Of a DNA stretch of 64,000 nt, positions 54,901 through 63,406 are shown piece by piece (positions within the stretch are counted from its first letter, which is position 1; each line of letters starts with the position of its first letter). Both the position numbers and the translations under genes were made by a program. The notes beneath the pieces were generated by a model, which was given only the letters and a program-made list of their open reading frames with translations, did not search any database and had not been told where the DNA came from. The stretch comes from Phycisphaeraceae bacterium (lineage in GTDB: Bacteria > Planctomycetota > Phycisphaerae > Phycisphaerales > Phycisphaeraceae): the NCBI GenBank assembly GCA_002686995.1, contig NYZC01000333.1:26441-90440 (forward strand). Reading direction: 5' to 3'.

Positions 54901-57554
54901 CGGCACACGCGGTCCGTCCTTCGTGGGTGCGTGTGCTGACCGCGTTGCGCGAGGAATACGAGGAAGAGACAACGGTTCGTGAGACCGCCCGGACCATCGC
55001 CCAAGATCTCGAGCTTGATGACGATCTGGATCGCGTGATTCGCAGCGTCCACGCCGTCAACCGGCACATCCGGCAGGCCGAGGCGCCGCTCCAGGCGTTT
55101 CATCGCGACCTGGTGCAGTCCAGTCGCGCCGACGAGCGCGTCCTCAGGATGGCGGCCGCGCGCGGAGAATACGAGACGATCACGAGCGCCCTGGAATCCT
55201 GCCTCGACGGATTCGGGGAGCCTTCGCTGCCGCAGCTAGAGGTTGATCTCGACGAGACGCACGCCGCGCTGGACGAGCTTCCGGAGTACCTGTCCTGCCT
55301 GACCCATCTCGTCGAGCTGCCGGAATCCCTGCGGCAGGCTCTCGGCGACCTGCCGCTGACGGTCGCGCAGATCGAGGCAGCGATGGCCGGCGCCACGGCG
55401 GACGAGATCTGCCGGACGCGGCGCGAGCTGAGCCGATTCACGTCCGCCGCGCGCCGCCGACACGTGCAACGGCTCGAGGTCCTTTACGAGGGATGGCTCG
55501 AAGGCAACGCCCGCGTCGTCCATGACGCGGTGCGCCGCCAGTTCCTGGAGTGCATCCGGACCTGCTCGCTGACGGCGGCCGAGCTCACGTCGGAGCAGAA
55601 GACCTTCAAGAAGCGCTTCAATCGCGGCCGACGCGAGCTCGAGCACGAGTTCGCCAAGTCGATGCGGTACCGGTCGGTGCGCGACCTTGTCGCGGGCGAC
55701 ACCGGCATGGTCGTGCAGGTGCTCAAGCCGGTCTGGCTGATGAGCCCGCTCAGCGTCTCGGACGCGCTGCCGCTCGACGGCGAGTCCTACGACGTCGTGA
55801 TCTTCGACGAGGCCAGCCAGATCACGCTGGAGGAGGCGGTCCCGTCCATCTTCCGCGCCCGCCAGGCCATCGTCGTCGGCGACGAGATGCAGCTTCCGCC
55901 CACCAACTTCTTCAGCGCCAAGCAGAGCGAGGACGAGGAGTCGGTCCGCATCGAGGAGGACGGCGAGGTCGTCGACTACGATCTCGCCGGCAACAGCTTC
56001 CTCAATCACGCCGCGCGCAACCTTTCCTCGCAGCTCCTGGGCTGGCATTACCGCAGCCGCTCGGAATCGCTCATCAGCTTCTCGAACTGGGCCTTCTACC
56101 AGGGAAGGCTGCTGACGGTGCCCGAGGAGCAGTTCGCCGTCGCCGAGCAGAACGAGATCCGCGCGACCACCGCCGACGCGGGGCGCGGCCACGTCGCGGC
56201 GCTGCGATCGCGGCCGATCAGCTTCCACTTCATGGACGAGGGCGTGTACCACAAGCGCCGCAACCGGATGGAAGCCGACTACATCGCGCACCTCGTGCAC
56301 GAGCTTCTGATGGGCGACACCGGCATGAGCATCGGCATCGTCGCGTTCTCCGAGGCGCAGCAGGGTGAGATCGAGTCGGCCCTCGAACGGCTCGGCCGCA
56401 GCGACAACCTCTTTCGCGACCGCCTGGAGACCGAGATCGAGCGCGAGGAGGACGGCCAGTTCATCGGCCTGCTCGTCAAGAACCTCGAGAACATCCAGGG
56501 CGACGAGCGCGACATCGTCATCATGAGCATCTGCTACGGGCACAACCCGGACGGCCGGATGCTCATGAACTTCGGCCCGATCAACCAGAGCGGCGGCGAG
56601 AAGCGTCTCAACGTCGCGTTCTCGCGCGCCAAGCACCACATGGCGATCGTGAGCTCGATCCGTCACACCGACATCACCAACGAGTACAACGACGGGGCGA
56701 GCTGCCTGAAGAGCTACCTGCACTACGCCGACGCGAGCTCGCGCGGCGACGCCGCGACGGCCCGACGCGTGCTCGGCGAGCTCGCCGTATGGCGCGAGGA
56801 CGACGCGACGTCGGCGCCGAAGGAAAGCCCCGTCGCACGGGCCATCGCGCAGGCGCTGCGGGACCGCGGTCACGCCGTCGACCTGAACGTCGGCATGTCC
56901 CATTTCCGCTGCGACCTTGCCGTCCGATCGGGCACCGACAGCCGCTACGACCTCGGCATCCTCGTCGACTCGCGATCGTACTACGAGCAGTCGGACCTGC
57001 TCGAGCGGGACATGATGAAGCCGCGCCTGCTGCGCCATTTCGGGTGGCGCGTCACGCACGTTCTCTCGAAGGAGTGGTTCATGGATCCCGATGCGGTGCT
57101 GCAGCGCCTCGAGGCGCGGATCGCGGGCGCGGAAGAGGAAGGACATGTCGACACGGCACAGCTCGAAGCCGACCTCGAGCGCATTTACGAAGAGGCGGCG
57201 CAGGCCGTGGACGAGGAAGAGAAGGAGAAGGATGCAGAGGCAGAGGCAGAGGCAGAGCAGACGCATGCCGAACCCGAAGCGGCGGGCGCGGCAGACGGCC
57301 AGGCCGAGGTTCAGGAAGGCGAGCCATCGAGCGCCGACACCCGATACTTCGAGCTCAGTGACGACAAGTCGAGCAAGTACTGGCAGATCACGCTGAGCGG
57401 CAGCGCATACACGGTCCGTTTCGGCCGCCTCGGATCGAAGGGCCAGTCGCGCACGAAGTCGTTCAGGAATCCGCCCGTCGCCGAGGAGGCGATGCGCAAG
57501 GCGATCCAGCAGAAGCTGAAGAAGGGGTACCGGGAGAAACCGCGATCGGGGTGA
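51990..57554 (+). CDS. Giant SF1 helicase: kinase-like region, DUF4011, Vsr-like nuclease, WGR
   Basis: 1,854 residues. Residues ~1-215 resemble a degenerate kinase C-lobe (VDVFSAGMILASLACGLNL), lacking HRD/DFG. Then a DUF4011-type region (QERLFEISRRNRLLHF). The SF1 helicase has Walker A GPPGTGKS (640-647), DEAS (1273-1276), GDEMQLPP and EKRLNVAFSRAKHH. A Vsr/restriction-like domain (~1605-1715, YDLGILVDSRSYYEQSD), an acidic Glu-rich linker and a C-terminal WGR domain (~1784-1850, YWQITLSGSAYTVRFGRLGS) follow. DUF4011-helicase-Vsr proteins are anti-phage candidates (Hhe-like, from memory). The long upstream frame from 51477 belongs to the peptidase gene. Confidence 0.85.
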   Translation: MSSFQEFLAERLQDGSFSTEDVLASGLPLLRQVVETHASGLCAPLYGIDRLHVDGVSIWYENAHRVSPVSQLRRIRKLDRARGGAIEVVREHRRKTRVEEGEVAVTDLAIGAPDDDIARPVYLPGFVAWEHRLDHHDPLVDVFSAGMILASLACGLNLGDVDDLRTFVAHRGNLFALNPRLHPVVARAIVAMTELSRHRRPQDLAAVLRTLENHRDQEVDLDLELARVEDFERRDGLAKQRIILTRLQERLFEISRRNRLLHFRPTMQTLNLTNASVPLSFDIEHIRPDQVLTWHGTFRNEVIAGKAVSLSKYLDFREVLYLPGTMDRIRAESRRDYAEFGFEQMRLAVCFLRWANLKEEPPEAYDSPLVLLPVRLQKKKGVRDTWFLEPLSDEAEINPVLRHLFKQLYDIDLPETVTLTDDRLDELHADLVAQIQASEPGVTLAKIDRPRIDLIHDQARRRLDRYCRRARLSGRGVRRFHDIDYSYDPANYHPLGLQLFNAMVRPGRTQLAAIVEQRPRPRTHVAPEAAPIASRQRQFYALREDDNGNPFAWEYDLCRVTLGNFRYRKMTLVRDYADLLRDGRTNPAFDASFSLSPRPDPSPEAAAPPLEERIHVVPCDPTQAGAVARAQSGESYIIQGPPGTGKSQTITNLIADYVMRGKRVLFVCEKRAAIDVVYHRLRQLGLHALCCLIHDSQADKKSFVMDLKQTYETFLDESARGRGHTGARKRLIRIIRDELQPLERFNDAMLEAPDQAGASTRDVLDRAIHLANRRPTLTPIEQERLPPYRTWVEHRSRLSAVDDIIRDIQTDGIFSRHPLRRLHPDVRHAERPLELLTTHLDTARQALQRLIGMLRDQSIDEALWPNLDGAAALMGYVGRIHELAQRNLCNILNDLGEAGRRYASRIEDYERSLGALDEKQKATANWRERIPPDEIEIALEQARAFERDWLRLLKPDWWRLRGVIRKRYDFAAHAVRPSWVRVLTALREEYEEETTVRETARTIAQDLELDDDLDRVIRSVHAVNRHIRQAEAPLQAFHRDLVQSSRADERVLRMAAARGEYETITSALESCLDGFGEPSLPQLEVDLDETHAALDELPEYLSCLTHLVELPESLRQALGDLPLTVAQIEAAMAGATADEICRTRRELSRFTSAARRRHVQRLEVLYEGWLEGNARVVHDAVRRQFLECIRTCSLTAAELTSEQKTFKKRFNRGRRELEHEFAKSMRYRSVRDLVAGDTGMVVQVLKPVWLMSPLSVSDALPLDGESYDVVIFDEASQITLEEAVPSIFRARQAIVVGDEMQLPPTNFFSAKQSEDEESVRIEEDGEVVDYDLAGNSFLNHAARNLSSQLLGWHYRSRSESLISFSNWAFYQGRLLTVPEEQFAVAEQNEIRATTADAGRGHVAALRSRPISFHFMDEGVYHKRRNRMEADYIAHLVHELLMGDTGMSIGIVAFSEAQQGEIESALERLGRSDNLFRDRLETEIEREEDGQFIGLLVKNLENIQGDERDIVIMSICYGHNPDGRMLMNFGPINQSGGEKRLNVAFSRAKHHMAIVSSIRHTDITNEYNDGASCLKSYLHYADASSRGDAATARRVLGELAVWREDDATSAPKESPVARAIAQALRDRGHAVDLNVGMSHFRCDLAVRSGTDSRYDLGILVDSRSYYEQSDLLERDMMKPRLLRHFGWRVTHVLSKEWFMDPDAVLQRLEARIAGAEEEGHVDTAQLEADLERIYEEAAQAVDEEEKEKDAEAEAEAEQTHAEPEAAGAADGQAEVQEGEPSSADTRYFELSDDKSSKYWQITLSGSAYTVRFGRLGSKGQSRTKSFRNPPVAEEAMRKAIQQKLKKGYREKPRSG

Positions 57555-57861
57555 GCCCGGATCCGCTGCTTGTGCCCGGGCCCGAGGCCGCTCGGGGACG
57601 GGTACGGGAACGGGAACGGGTTCCACCTCCCCCGCCTTGATCTAAAGATAGTTTAGTCTTATTATATCTGTGGCGAGACCGGGACAAGGGCCCGGGCGAT
57701 GTCACCGCATCGCGACATATCCAGGGATCGGCTTCCGATCCGCACCGCGCGCCGCCTCGCGCACGTCATGAATGCTTTTGGACCAGGAGAGCGCCTATGG
57801 CACACCCCGTCGGCGATCGTGACCCATTCTCATTCTCACTTTGACTCGAAGGAGCGCCATC
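57555..57861. other. 307-base intergenic region with AT-rich patch
   Basis: After the helicase there is a short acggga-type repeat (57599-57621), then an AT-rich patch (57643-57670, ctaaagatagtttagtctta) that contrasts with the GC-rich surroundings and contains ctaaa/tttag complementarity. It may hold a weak terminator for the helicase or a promoter for the PEP-CTERM pair. Neither can be shown. A good Shine-Dalgarno site AAGGAG stands just before the next ATG. Confidence 0.5.
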
Positions 57862-58725
57862 ATGAACGCTCGAACCTTCATCGCTTCGATCATCGTGCTT
57901 CTGGCGGCCGCCGCCGCACCGGCGACCATCATCATTCAGCCGCCTGACGCCAACGTCGTGCCCAACGAACCGCCGCTCGGTCCCGGTTTCGTGACGCAGG
58001 ACCTCGTCGTCGACACCGACACTGCCTGGTTCGGCGCCCAGCTGATCGTGACCCTCGATCAGCCGGACCAGATCTATCGGGACGCGCAGGGCCAGGCCAC
58101 GGGCCAGTCGCCCGACCCCGCGTTCTTCGTCGTGTTCCCGACGCTCGAGTTCGATACGTACATGAGCACCGGCACGCTCGGCGAGGCCGTCAGCATCATC
58201 GGCGGCGCCAACGACCTGACCGGGAACCCGGGGATCCCGGGCCCTTCGGACATCAACGGCGACGGCATCGTGGGCATGAACGACATGTACATTCTCATCC
58301 AGAACTTCCTGATGACCGTGCCACCGGGCACCGACGGCGACATCGACGGAGACGGGACGGTCACCGCGACCGACCTCGCAATCTTCAGAATCGACTGGGA
58401 CGATCCGGGCGCCTTCGACGCGACCTCGATCAACGCCGCCTGGATCCGATCGGGCGTCGGCGGCACGGGCCCCCTGTCCCTGGCCCGGGTGACGCTGGCC
58501 GACACGGCGCAGGGCACGTGGGAATTCCTGGTGATGGCCGAGGACCAGGGCGGCCTGGTGCGGGCGAACCTCGGCGGCCCCGTCGTCGACGGCGTCATGC
58601 GGATCCCCGAGCCGACGTCACTGACCCTGTTCGTGCTGATCGTCCTGTTCGTCGCGATCGCCTCACGGCACCGACCGGCGTCGTGGAAGCCGATCGAATC
58701 CCGAATCCAAGGAGCACGATCATGA
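57862..58725 (+). CDS. Secreted dockerin-like PEP-CTERM protein (copy 1)
   Basis: 287 residues from the ATG at 57862 (AAGGAG nine bases upstream). A signal peptide (FIASIIVLLAAAAAPATIII) is followed by a beta-rich region and two dockerin/EF-hand-like loops, DINGDGIVGMNDM and DIDGDGTVTATDL. The C-terminus has the PEP-CTERM element IPEPTSLTLFVLIVLFVAI plus basic residues. Function unknown. It is paralogous to the next gene over its full length (QLIVTLDQPDQIYRDAQG compared with ELIISLDQPDGIYQDLVG), indicating a tandem duplication. Confidence 0.85.
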   Translation: MNARTFIASIIVLLAAAAAPATIIIQPPDANVVPNEPPLGPGFVTQDLVVDTDTAWFGAQLIVTLDQPDQIYRDAQGQATGQSPDPAFFVVFPTLEFDTYMSTGTLGEAVSIIGGANDLTGNPGIPGPSDINGDGIVGMNDMYILIQNFLMTVPPGTDGDIDGDGTVTATDLAIFRIDWDDPGAFDATSINAAWIRSGVGGTGPLSLARVTLADTAQGTWEFLVMAEDQGGLVRANLGGPVVDGVMRIPEPTSLTLFVLIVLFVAIASRHRPASWKPIESRIQGARS

Positions 58726-59603
58726 TCAGTCACCGGAACGATCAAGGCGCGACGCGACCTCGTTTCACCGTGCTCGGCCGGCGATGGCTTCTCCTGGGCG
58801 CCACCCTGGCATGGATGCTCATTCCCCTCGAGTGCGCCTGGGGCACGATCATCATCCACCCGCCGGAGGAGAACCTCCGGGCCAACGCGCCACCGCTGGC
58901 TTCGGGGTACGTCACGCAGGACATCGTCATCGAGTCGGACACGGCGTGGTTCGGCGCGGAGCTGATCATCAGTCTCGATCAGCCCGACGGGATCTACCAG
59001 GACCTGGTGGGGTCGTCGATCGGCCAGTCGCCTTCTCCCGACCATTTTTCCTCGTTTCCCACGCTCGAGTTCGACACGTACATGAGCACCGGCGTGCTCG
59101 GCGAAGGGATCGGCTCCATGGGCGGCGCCCCCGATCTCACCGGTCACCCCGGCACGCCGGGGCCTTCCGACATCAACGGTGACGGCCGCGTCGGCCTCGA
59201 CGATCTGCACGTGCTGATCCTCAATTACGGGTTGTTCGTCGATCCCGGCACCCACGGCGACATCACGGGCAACGGCAGGGTCGACGCCGGCGACTTCGGC
59301 GCGCTCGAGTCCGCCTGGGGCGAGACCGGGAGCTTCGACGCCAGCGCCATCAACAAGACCTGGTTCGACTCGACCGGAGCGCCGGGCATATTCGCGATCG
59401 CCCGGATCACGCTGGCCGAATCGGCCGGCGGGACGTGGGATCTGCTCGTCCTGGCCGACCCGGAGGGCGGATCGAACCGACGGCGCACCGGCGGCCCCGT
59501 CGTCGACGGCGTCATGCTGATCCCCGAGCCGACGTGCCTGATCGCATGGGCCATGTTCGCCCTGATCCTGCTCATGCACCGATCCCGGTCGGCAGCCGCG
59601 TGA
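58722..59603 (+). CDS. Secreted dockerin-like PEP-CTERM protein (copy 2)
   Basis: 293 residues. The ATG at 58722 overlaps the previous stop (ATGA) and follows AAGGAG. Same order as copy 1: signal peptide, HPPEEN-containing region, dockerin-like loops DINGDGRVGLDDL and DITGNGRVDAGDF, then IPEPTCLIAWAMFALILLMH and a basic tail. The second loop of this copy reads DITGNGRV, a less canonical calcium loop than in copy 1. Function unknown. Confidence 0.85.
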   Translation: MISHRNDQGATRPRFTVLGRRWLLLGATLAWMLIPLECAWGTIIIHPPEENLRANAPPLASGYVTQDIVIESDTAWFGAELIISLDQPDGIYQDLVGSSIGQSPSPDHFSSFPTLEFDTYMSTGVLGEGIGSMGGAPDLTGHPGTPGPSDINGDGRVGLDDLHVLILNYGLFVDPGTHGDITGNGRVDAGDFGALESAWGETGSFDASAINKTWFDSTGAPGIFAIARITLAESAGGTWDLLVLADPEGGSNRRRTGGPVVDGVMLIPEPTCLIAWAMFALILLMHRSRSAAA

Positions 59604-59702
59604 AGACGCGCGGCGTCCACCGGACAGAGGAATCAGGGAATCCCTGATTCACGTGCGCCGTCCTGGTGACATGATGAAGGCAGCCCGAACGAGGTGCTGC
59701 CG

Positions 59703-60899
59703 ATGACGCATCGTGAACGCATGCTGGCCGCCATTGCCGGTCGCCCCACCGACCGCATCCCTTGGGCTCCGCGCCTGGATCTCTGGGCCATCGCCCACCG
59801 CGCGCGCGGCGAGAACGGCCATGCGCTCGCAGAAGCGAGCACGCCGCAGATCGCCGACGAGCTGGGCGTGGCGTGCCACGCGGTGCGCGCCGAGTACACG
59901 CGGCCGCGCGACCCCGGCGATCTCGCCCTGCGCGCCCTGGGGATTGACAACCATCCGGACTACCCCTACCGCGTCGAGCTTCGCGACCTGTCCATGACCT
60001 ACGAATCCGAGGGCGGCCGGCACGACACCCGGATCGAGACGCCCGCGGGGGAAGTGACGATGCGTCTGCGCATGACGAACGAGATGGCCGCGGAGGGTAT
60101 CTCGCTGCCCTACGTCGAGAAGTACCCGATCGAGGAGCCGGAGGACTTCGACCCGGTCGCGATCGTGTTCGAGCACATGGAGGTCGTCCCGACGCCGGAG
60201 CGGTACGCGGCATTTCACGAGCGCGTGGGCGAGCGCGGCCTGGCCATCGCCAGCGGCCCGCTCGCGGCCTCGCCGATTCACCTGCTGCTGCACGACGTCA
60301 TGGCGATGGAGCGCTTCTTCCTCTGCTATGCGGAGGACCGCACCGACCTGGAGGCCCTGGCCGCGCGCATGGATCCACTGTTTGAAGCCATGCTCGAGGC
60401 CGTTCTGCAGTGCAAGGCCGAAGTCATCTACTGGGGCGCGAACTATGACCGGGACACGACCTGGCCACCCTTCTTCCGCGAACAGGTCGTGCCGTGGCTG
60501 AGACGCGCGAGCCTGCGCGTGCAGGCTGAGGGCAAGTACCTGCTCACACATACCGACGGTGAGAACAAAGGCCTGCTCGATCTCTATCCCGAATGCAGAT
60601 TCGACGTCGCCGAGTCGGTGTGCCCGAGCCCGATGAGCTCATGCACGCTGGCGCAGATTCGCAAGGGAATGGGCAGGTCCACGACGGTCTGGGGCGGGAT
60701 TCCCTGCGTGATCCTGCTCGACCAGGCGACGGACGAGCGCGGATTCGAGCGGCACATGGATGAGCTGTTCGCGGAGATCGGCGATGCGGAGCACCTGATC
60801 CTCGGGGTGTCGGACGATGTGCCGCCGGACGCGAACCTGCACCGGCTGCAGCGCATCAAGGACTGGATCGAGGACTATGGCCCGGTGGGGGCGAGCTAG
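59703..60899 (+). CDS. Uroporphyrinogen decarboxylase (URO-D)-family protein
   Basis: 398 residues. I use the ATG at 59703, preceded by GAGG; a GTG at 59694 is possible. URO-D fold markers are THRERMLAAIAGRPTDRIPW, IASGPLAASPIHLLLHDVMA, VIYWGANYDRDTTWPPFFRE, LLTHTDGENKGLLDLYPECR and STTVWGGIPCVILL. It differs strongly from the protein at 44063 and is not HemE. It is probably a methyltransferase-like enzyme of unknown substrate. Confidence 0.78.
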   Translation: MTHRERMLAAIAGRPTDRIPWAPRLDLWAIAHRARGENGHALAEASTPQIADELGVACHAVRAEYTRPRDPGDLALRALGIDNHPDYPYRVELRDLSMTYESEGGRHDTRIETPAGEVTMRLRMTNEMAAEGISLPYVEKYPIEEPEDFDPVAIVFEHMEVVPTPERYAAFHERVGERGLAIASGPLAASPIHLLLHDVMAMERFFLCYAEDRTDLEALAARMDPLFEAMLEAVLQCKAEVIYWGANYDRDTTWPPFFREQVVPWLRRASLRVQAEGKYLLTHTDGENKGLLDLYPECRFDVAESVCPSPMSSCTLAQIRKGMGRSTTVWGGIPCVILLDQATDERGFERHMDELFAEIGDAEHLILGVSDDVPPDANLHRLQRIKDWIEDYGPVGAS

Positions 60900-60930
60900 C
60901 TCTAGTGCAATAAAGAGACGCGAGGTCGAA

Positions 60931-61765
60931 TCAGGGCCGTGCGGTGACGCGCTCCAGGCCAGGGAAGGGGCCGTCTCCGAACTTGAACAGATCGCCCGTC
61001 CCGCCGGGGAGCGTGATTTTGAGCGTGCTGTCCCTGACGACGAGTTGCTCGGCGCGCCCGGTTTCACGCGAAAGGCGTGTGACCTGTTTCACGCCGGGGG
61101 TGAACGTGAGCGTGATGGTCTGCGCGCACTGCGCGGCCGACAGATCGTGATGGTGCCAGAGATTCACAACCATGAAATACTCCTGGCCGTGGTCGTCTTT
61201 GAACGTGCCGATCATTGCATCTTTCCATCTGCCCTGATCGGCAAGTGCGATGTCGCGCAGTTGGGTGGGGAGCATGTCGAGGTCTTGCCAGTTGCGCATG
61301 CGCGAAGGCGTGGGGTTGTCGGCCACCTGGCCGTCGTTGTCGTGCCGACCCGCGATGAACGCGACGCCGGTGCTCTCGAGGAATCGCAGGGTTCGGCCCA
61401 GATGCGCGACCTCGAGGTTCGCGCGGGCGCAGTGGTAGTACAACTCGGTGGGGTTACTGTCTTTGTCGACGATTGCCGGCCCAACGAGTGGCTCAATGGA
61501 ACGGCAAGCCTGCGTCGGCGGATCGCTGGAACAGGGCGTCATGGGGATCCCAGGCCAGCAGGGTGTTGAAGCCGGCTTGTCGGTATTGATCGGCCTGCCA
61601 GAGTTTGCCGTCGGCCCAACTGCTCAAAGCGCTGAGGTAGAAGGGGTGCGAGCGAACCCAGCGCATGCCGCGGCCCGACTGATCCTGAGCGTTTACCGAA
61701 CCGCTGATCGCGACGGACACGAGCAGGCCCATCGCCGCGATCGATTGCGTGGGTCGTTGTTTCAT
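60931..61765 (-). pseudogene. Decayed paralogue of the GH-like gene at 45673
   Basis: The minus strand encodes the two ends of the same protein in different frames. The 5' part from 61765 has a signal peptide and MRWVRSHPFYLSAL, matching RWVRAHPYALTGLL in the intact copy. It stops at 61493. The 3' part (to 60931) ends LKITLPGGTGDLFKFGDGPF, matching TITLPGGTGDLFRISPGPF. The catalytic middle of about 190 residues is missing and the frame changes near 61490. Deletion plus frameshift make a pseudogene the simplest reading. Confidence 0.82.
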
Positions 61766-62134
61766 CGAGGCTGTCCTCTCAATGGAGCGCGTTGGACCGT
61801 ACTGTCTGCCTTTGAAGGGGCGCCACCGGGTCAAAACGGGGATTTCCCAATTGATCTGGCGTAACCGGTGCTCCGCCCGCGGAATAGCCACAAGACACCA
61901 CGAAAAGCCACGAAAAGCCATGAAAAGCGGAAACATACGATCCCGACTTCGCGAACCGACAGTTGATCGGCGGATTCGTCGACGGCACCAACGAATTCTT
62001 CGTTCCTTTTTCGTGGCTATGAATCCGCGCCCGACCGGTTAGACCCAATTGATCTCCGGCCGGGGACCGTGGCCAGACTAACATAAGCCGATCGCTATTT
62101 CCTGTTTCGGGCGGGCGCCGTACGGTCGGACCAC
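61766..62134. other. 369-base intergenic region with CCACGAAAAG decamer array
   Basis: 61898-61927 has three decamers (ccacgaaaag twice, ccatgaaaag) and a related ttcgtggctatgaat word near 62013. There is no convincing open frame, promoter or terminator. It separates the pseudogene from the LysE-family gene. Confidence 0.6.
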
Positions 62135-62761
62135 TCACCGAGGTGATGTGACGAGCTTCAGCGCGAGGCCGATGAAGACGACGGCCGCGATCCGGTTGAG
62201 GATCACCTGCACGCGCTCGGAACGGGTGAACCAATCGCTGATCGAACCCGCCAGCAGGGCCACACTGCCGAACACGACCACCGTTGCGACGATGAACAGC
62301 CCACCGAGGAGCAAGATCTGCACGATGACGTACCCCCTGGCGGGATCCACGAACTGCGGGAGAAACGCGAGAAAGAAGATCGACACCTTCGGATTCGTCA
62401 CGTTCATGATGATCCCGCGCCAATACAGCCCTTCGGCACCTGCATTACTGCCCGACTCAGCACTTGGCTCGGTCGCCCTGGCCCGAATTGCCTGCCAGGC
62501 CAGGTAGAGAAGATAGGCAGCGCCAACGTACTTGATGGTCGTGAACGCAATAACGGAAGCCTGAACAATCGCCGCGATCCCCAGTGCCACTGCCGCGCTG
62601 TGCGCGAGCAGCCCCGTACAGAGGCCGAGCGTAACCACGAGACCGGCATTTCTTCCGTGCAGTGCGGATTGAGTGAGGACGAAGATGTTGTCGGGTCCCG
62701 GAGCGAGGGCGAGAAGGATCGAGGCGGCGAGGAAGGTGAGGGTGGATTGGGAAGAGAGCAC
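62135..62761 (-). CDS. LysE/RhtB-family amino-acid exporter
   Basis: 208 residues with about six membrane helices. The family N-terminus FLAASILLALAPGPDNIFVL and the conserved GRNAGLVVTLGLCTGLLAHS are clear, followed by KYVGAAYLLYLAWQAIRARA and NPKVSIFFLAFLPQFVDPAR. It exports amino acids or related metabolites across the inner membrane. Substrate not determined. Stands alone here, with no adjacent LysR regulator visible. Confidence 0.9.
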   Translation of the reverse strand: MLSSQSTLTFLAASILLALAPGPDNIFVLTQSALHGRNAGLVVTLGLCTGLLAHSAAVALGIAAIVQASVIAFTTIKYVGAAYLLYLAWQAIRARATEPSAESGSNAGAEGLYWRGIIMNVTNPKVSIFFLAFLPQFVDPARGYVIVQILLLGGLFIVATVVVFGSVALLAGSISDWFTRSERVQVILNRIAAVVFIGLALKLVTSPR

Positions 62762-62817
62762 TAAGAAGTCATCTCTGGATGTTTCGTCTAGACTGCCTCA
62801 TCTATTCTCGCAGACGG

Positions 62818-63405
62818 CTACGGCCGACATTCAATTACCCCATCCTCTTCTCCAACTGAATCTTCTCTCTTATAGGATGGTAGGTAGATGACCATTCCCA
62901 TTAAACAGCACACCGCTAGAATGGCACAAATACTACACCAGCTCCAGAACAAGACCTGTGCGAGTTGCCTTACCATTGGAGGCGCGTGTGATATCTCATA
63001 AAACACCGCGCCAATAGCCAGAATAAATACCGGAACAATCATAATACCTGCTGCACTCGCCGCAGTGACAATCATGCGCCAGCTCGCCAACCCAAATCGA
63101 AGACTACGCTTCCGAATCTGCCTCCGCTTTCCGTCATTCTTAATGATAGGAATGTTTCTCATCACTGCGGACATTGCAATCACGATGAAATACAGGTTGA
63201 CTGCCACAAGAACGCCGAAACTGAGATCCCACACAAGAGGTGGCCACTGAAGCACCTTACTAAGGACACCCATTGCGACCAGCCAATGCATGTCGATTAG
63301 AAGCACTATTCCTACATAGCAGAGTGCACGGTAGATTCGATAAAACAATCGCCAAGATTCCGATTCCATTTGACTGTCGTTTTTCCGAGAACAGACTTCC
63401 ATCAT
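62818..63405 (-). CDS. Multi-pass membrane protein, candidate immunity protein
   Basis: 195 residues from the ATG at 63405, one base after the stop of the upstream gene. ATG 63369 is possible. Four hydrophobic segments: CYVGIVLLIDMHWLVAMGVL, LSFGVLVAVNLYFIVIAMSA, MIVTAASAAGIMIVPVFILA and LFWSWCSICAILAVCCLMGM. No family recognised. Lower GC than the rest of the window. The position right after a polymorphic-toxin-like C-terminus suggests an immunity protein (inference only). Confidence 0.6.
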   Translation of the reverse strand: MMEVCSRKNDSQMESESWRLFYRIYRALCYVGIVLLIDMHWLVAMGVLSKVLQWPPLVWDLSFGVLVAVNLYFIVIAMSAVMRNIPIIKNDGKRRQIRKRSLRFGLASWRMIVTAASAAGIMIVPVFILAIGAVFYEISHAPPMVRQLAQVLFWSWCSICAILAVCCLMGMVIYLPSYKREDSVGEEDGVIECRP

Positions 63406-63406
63406 A

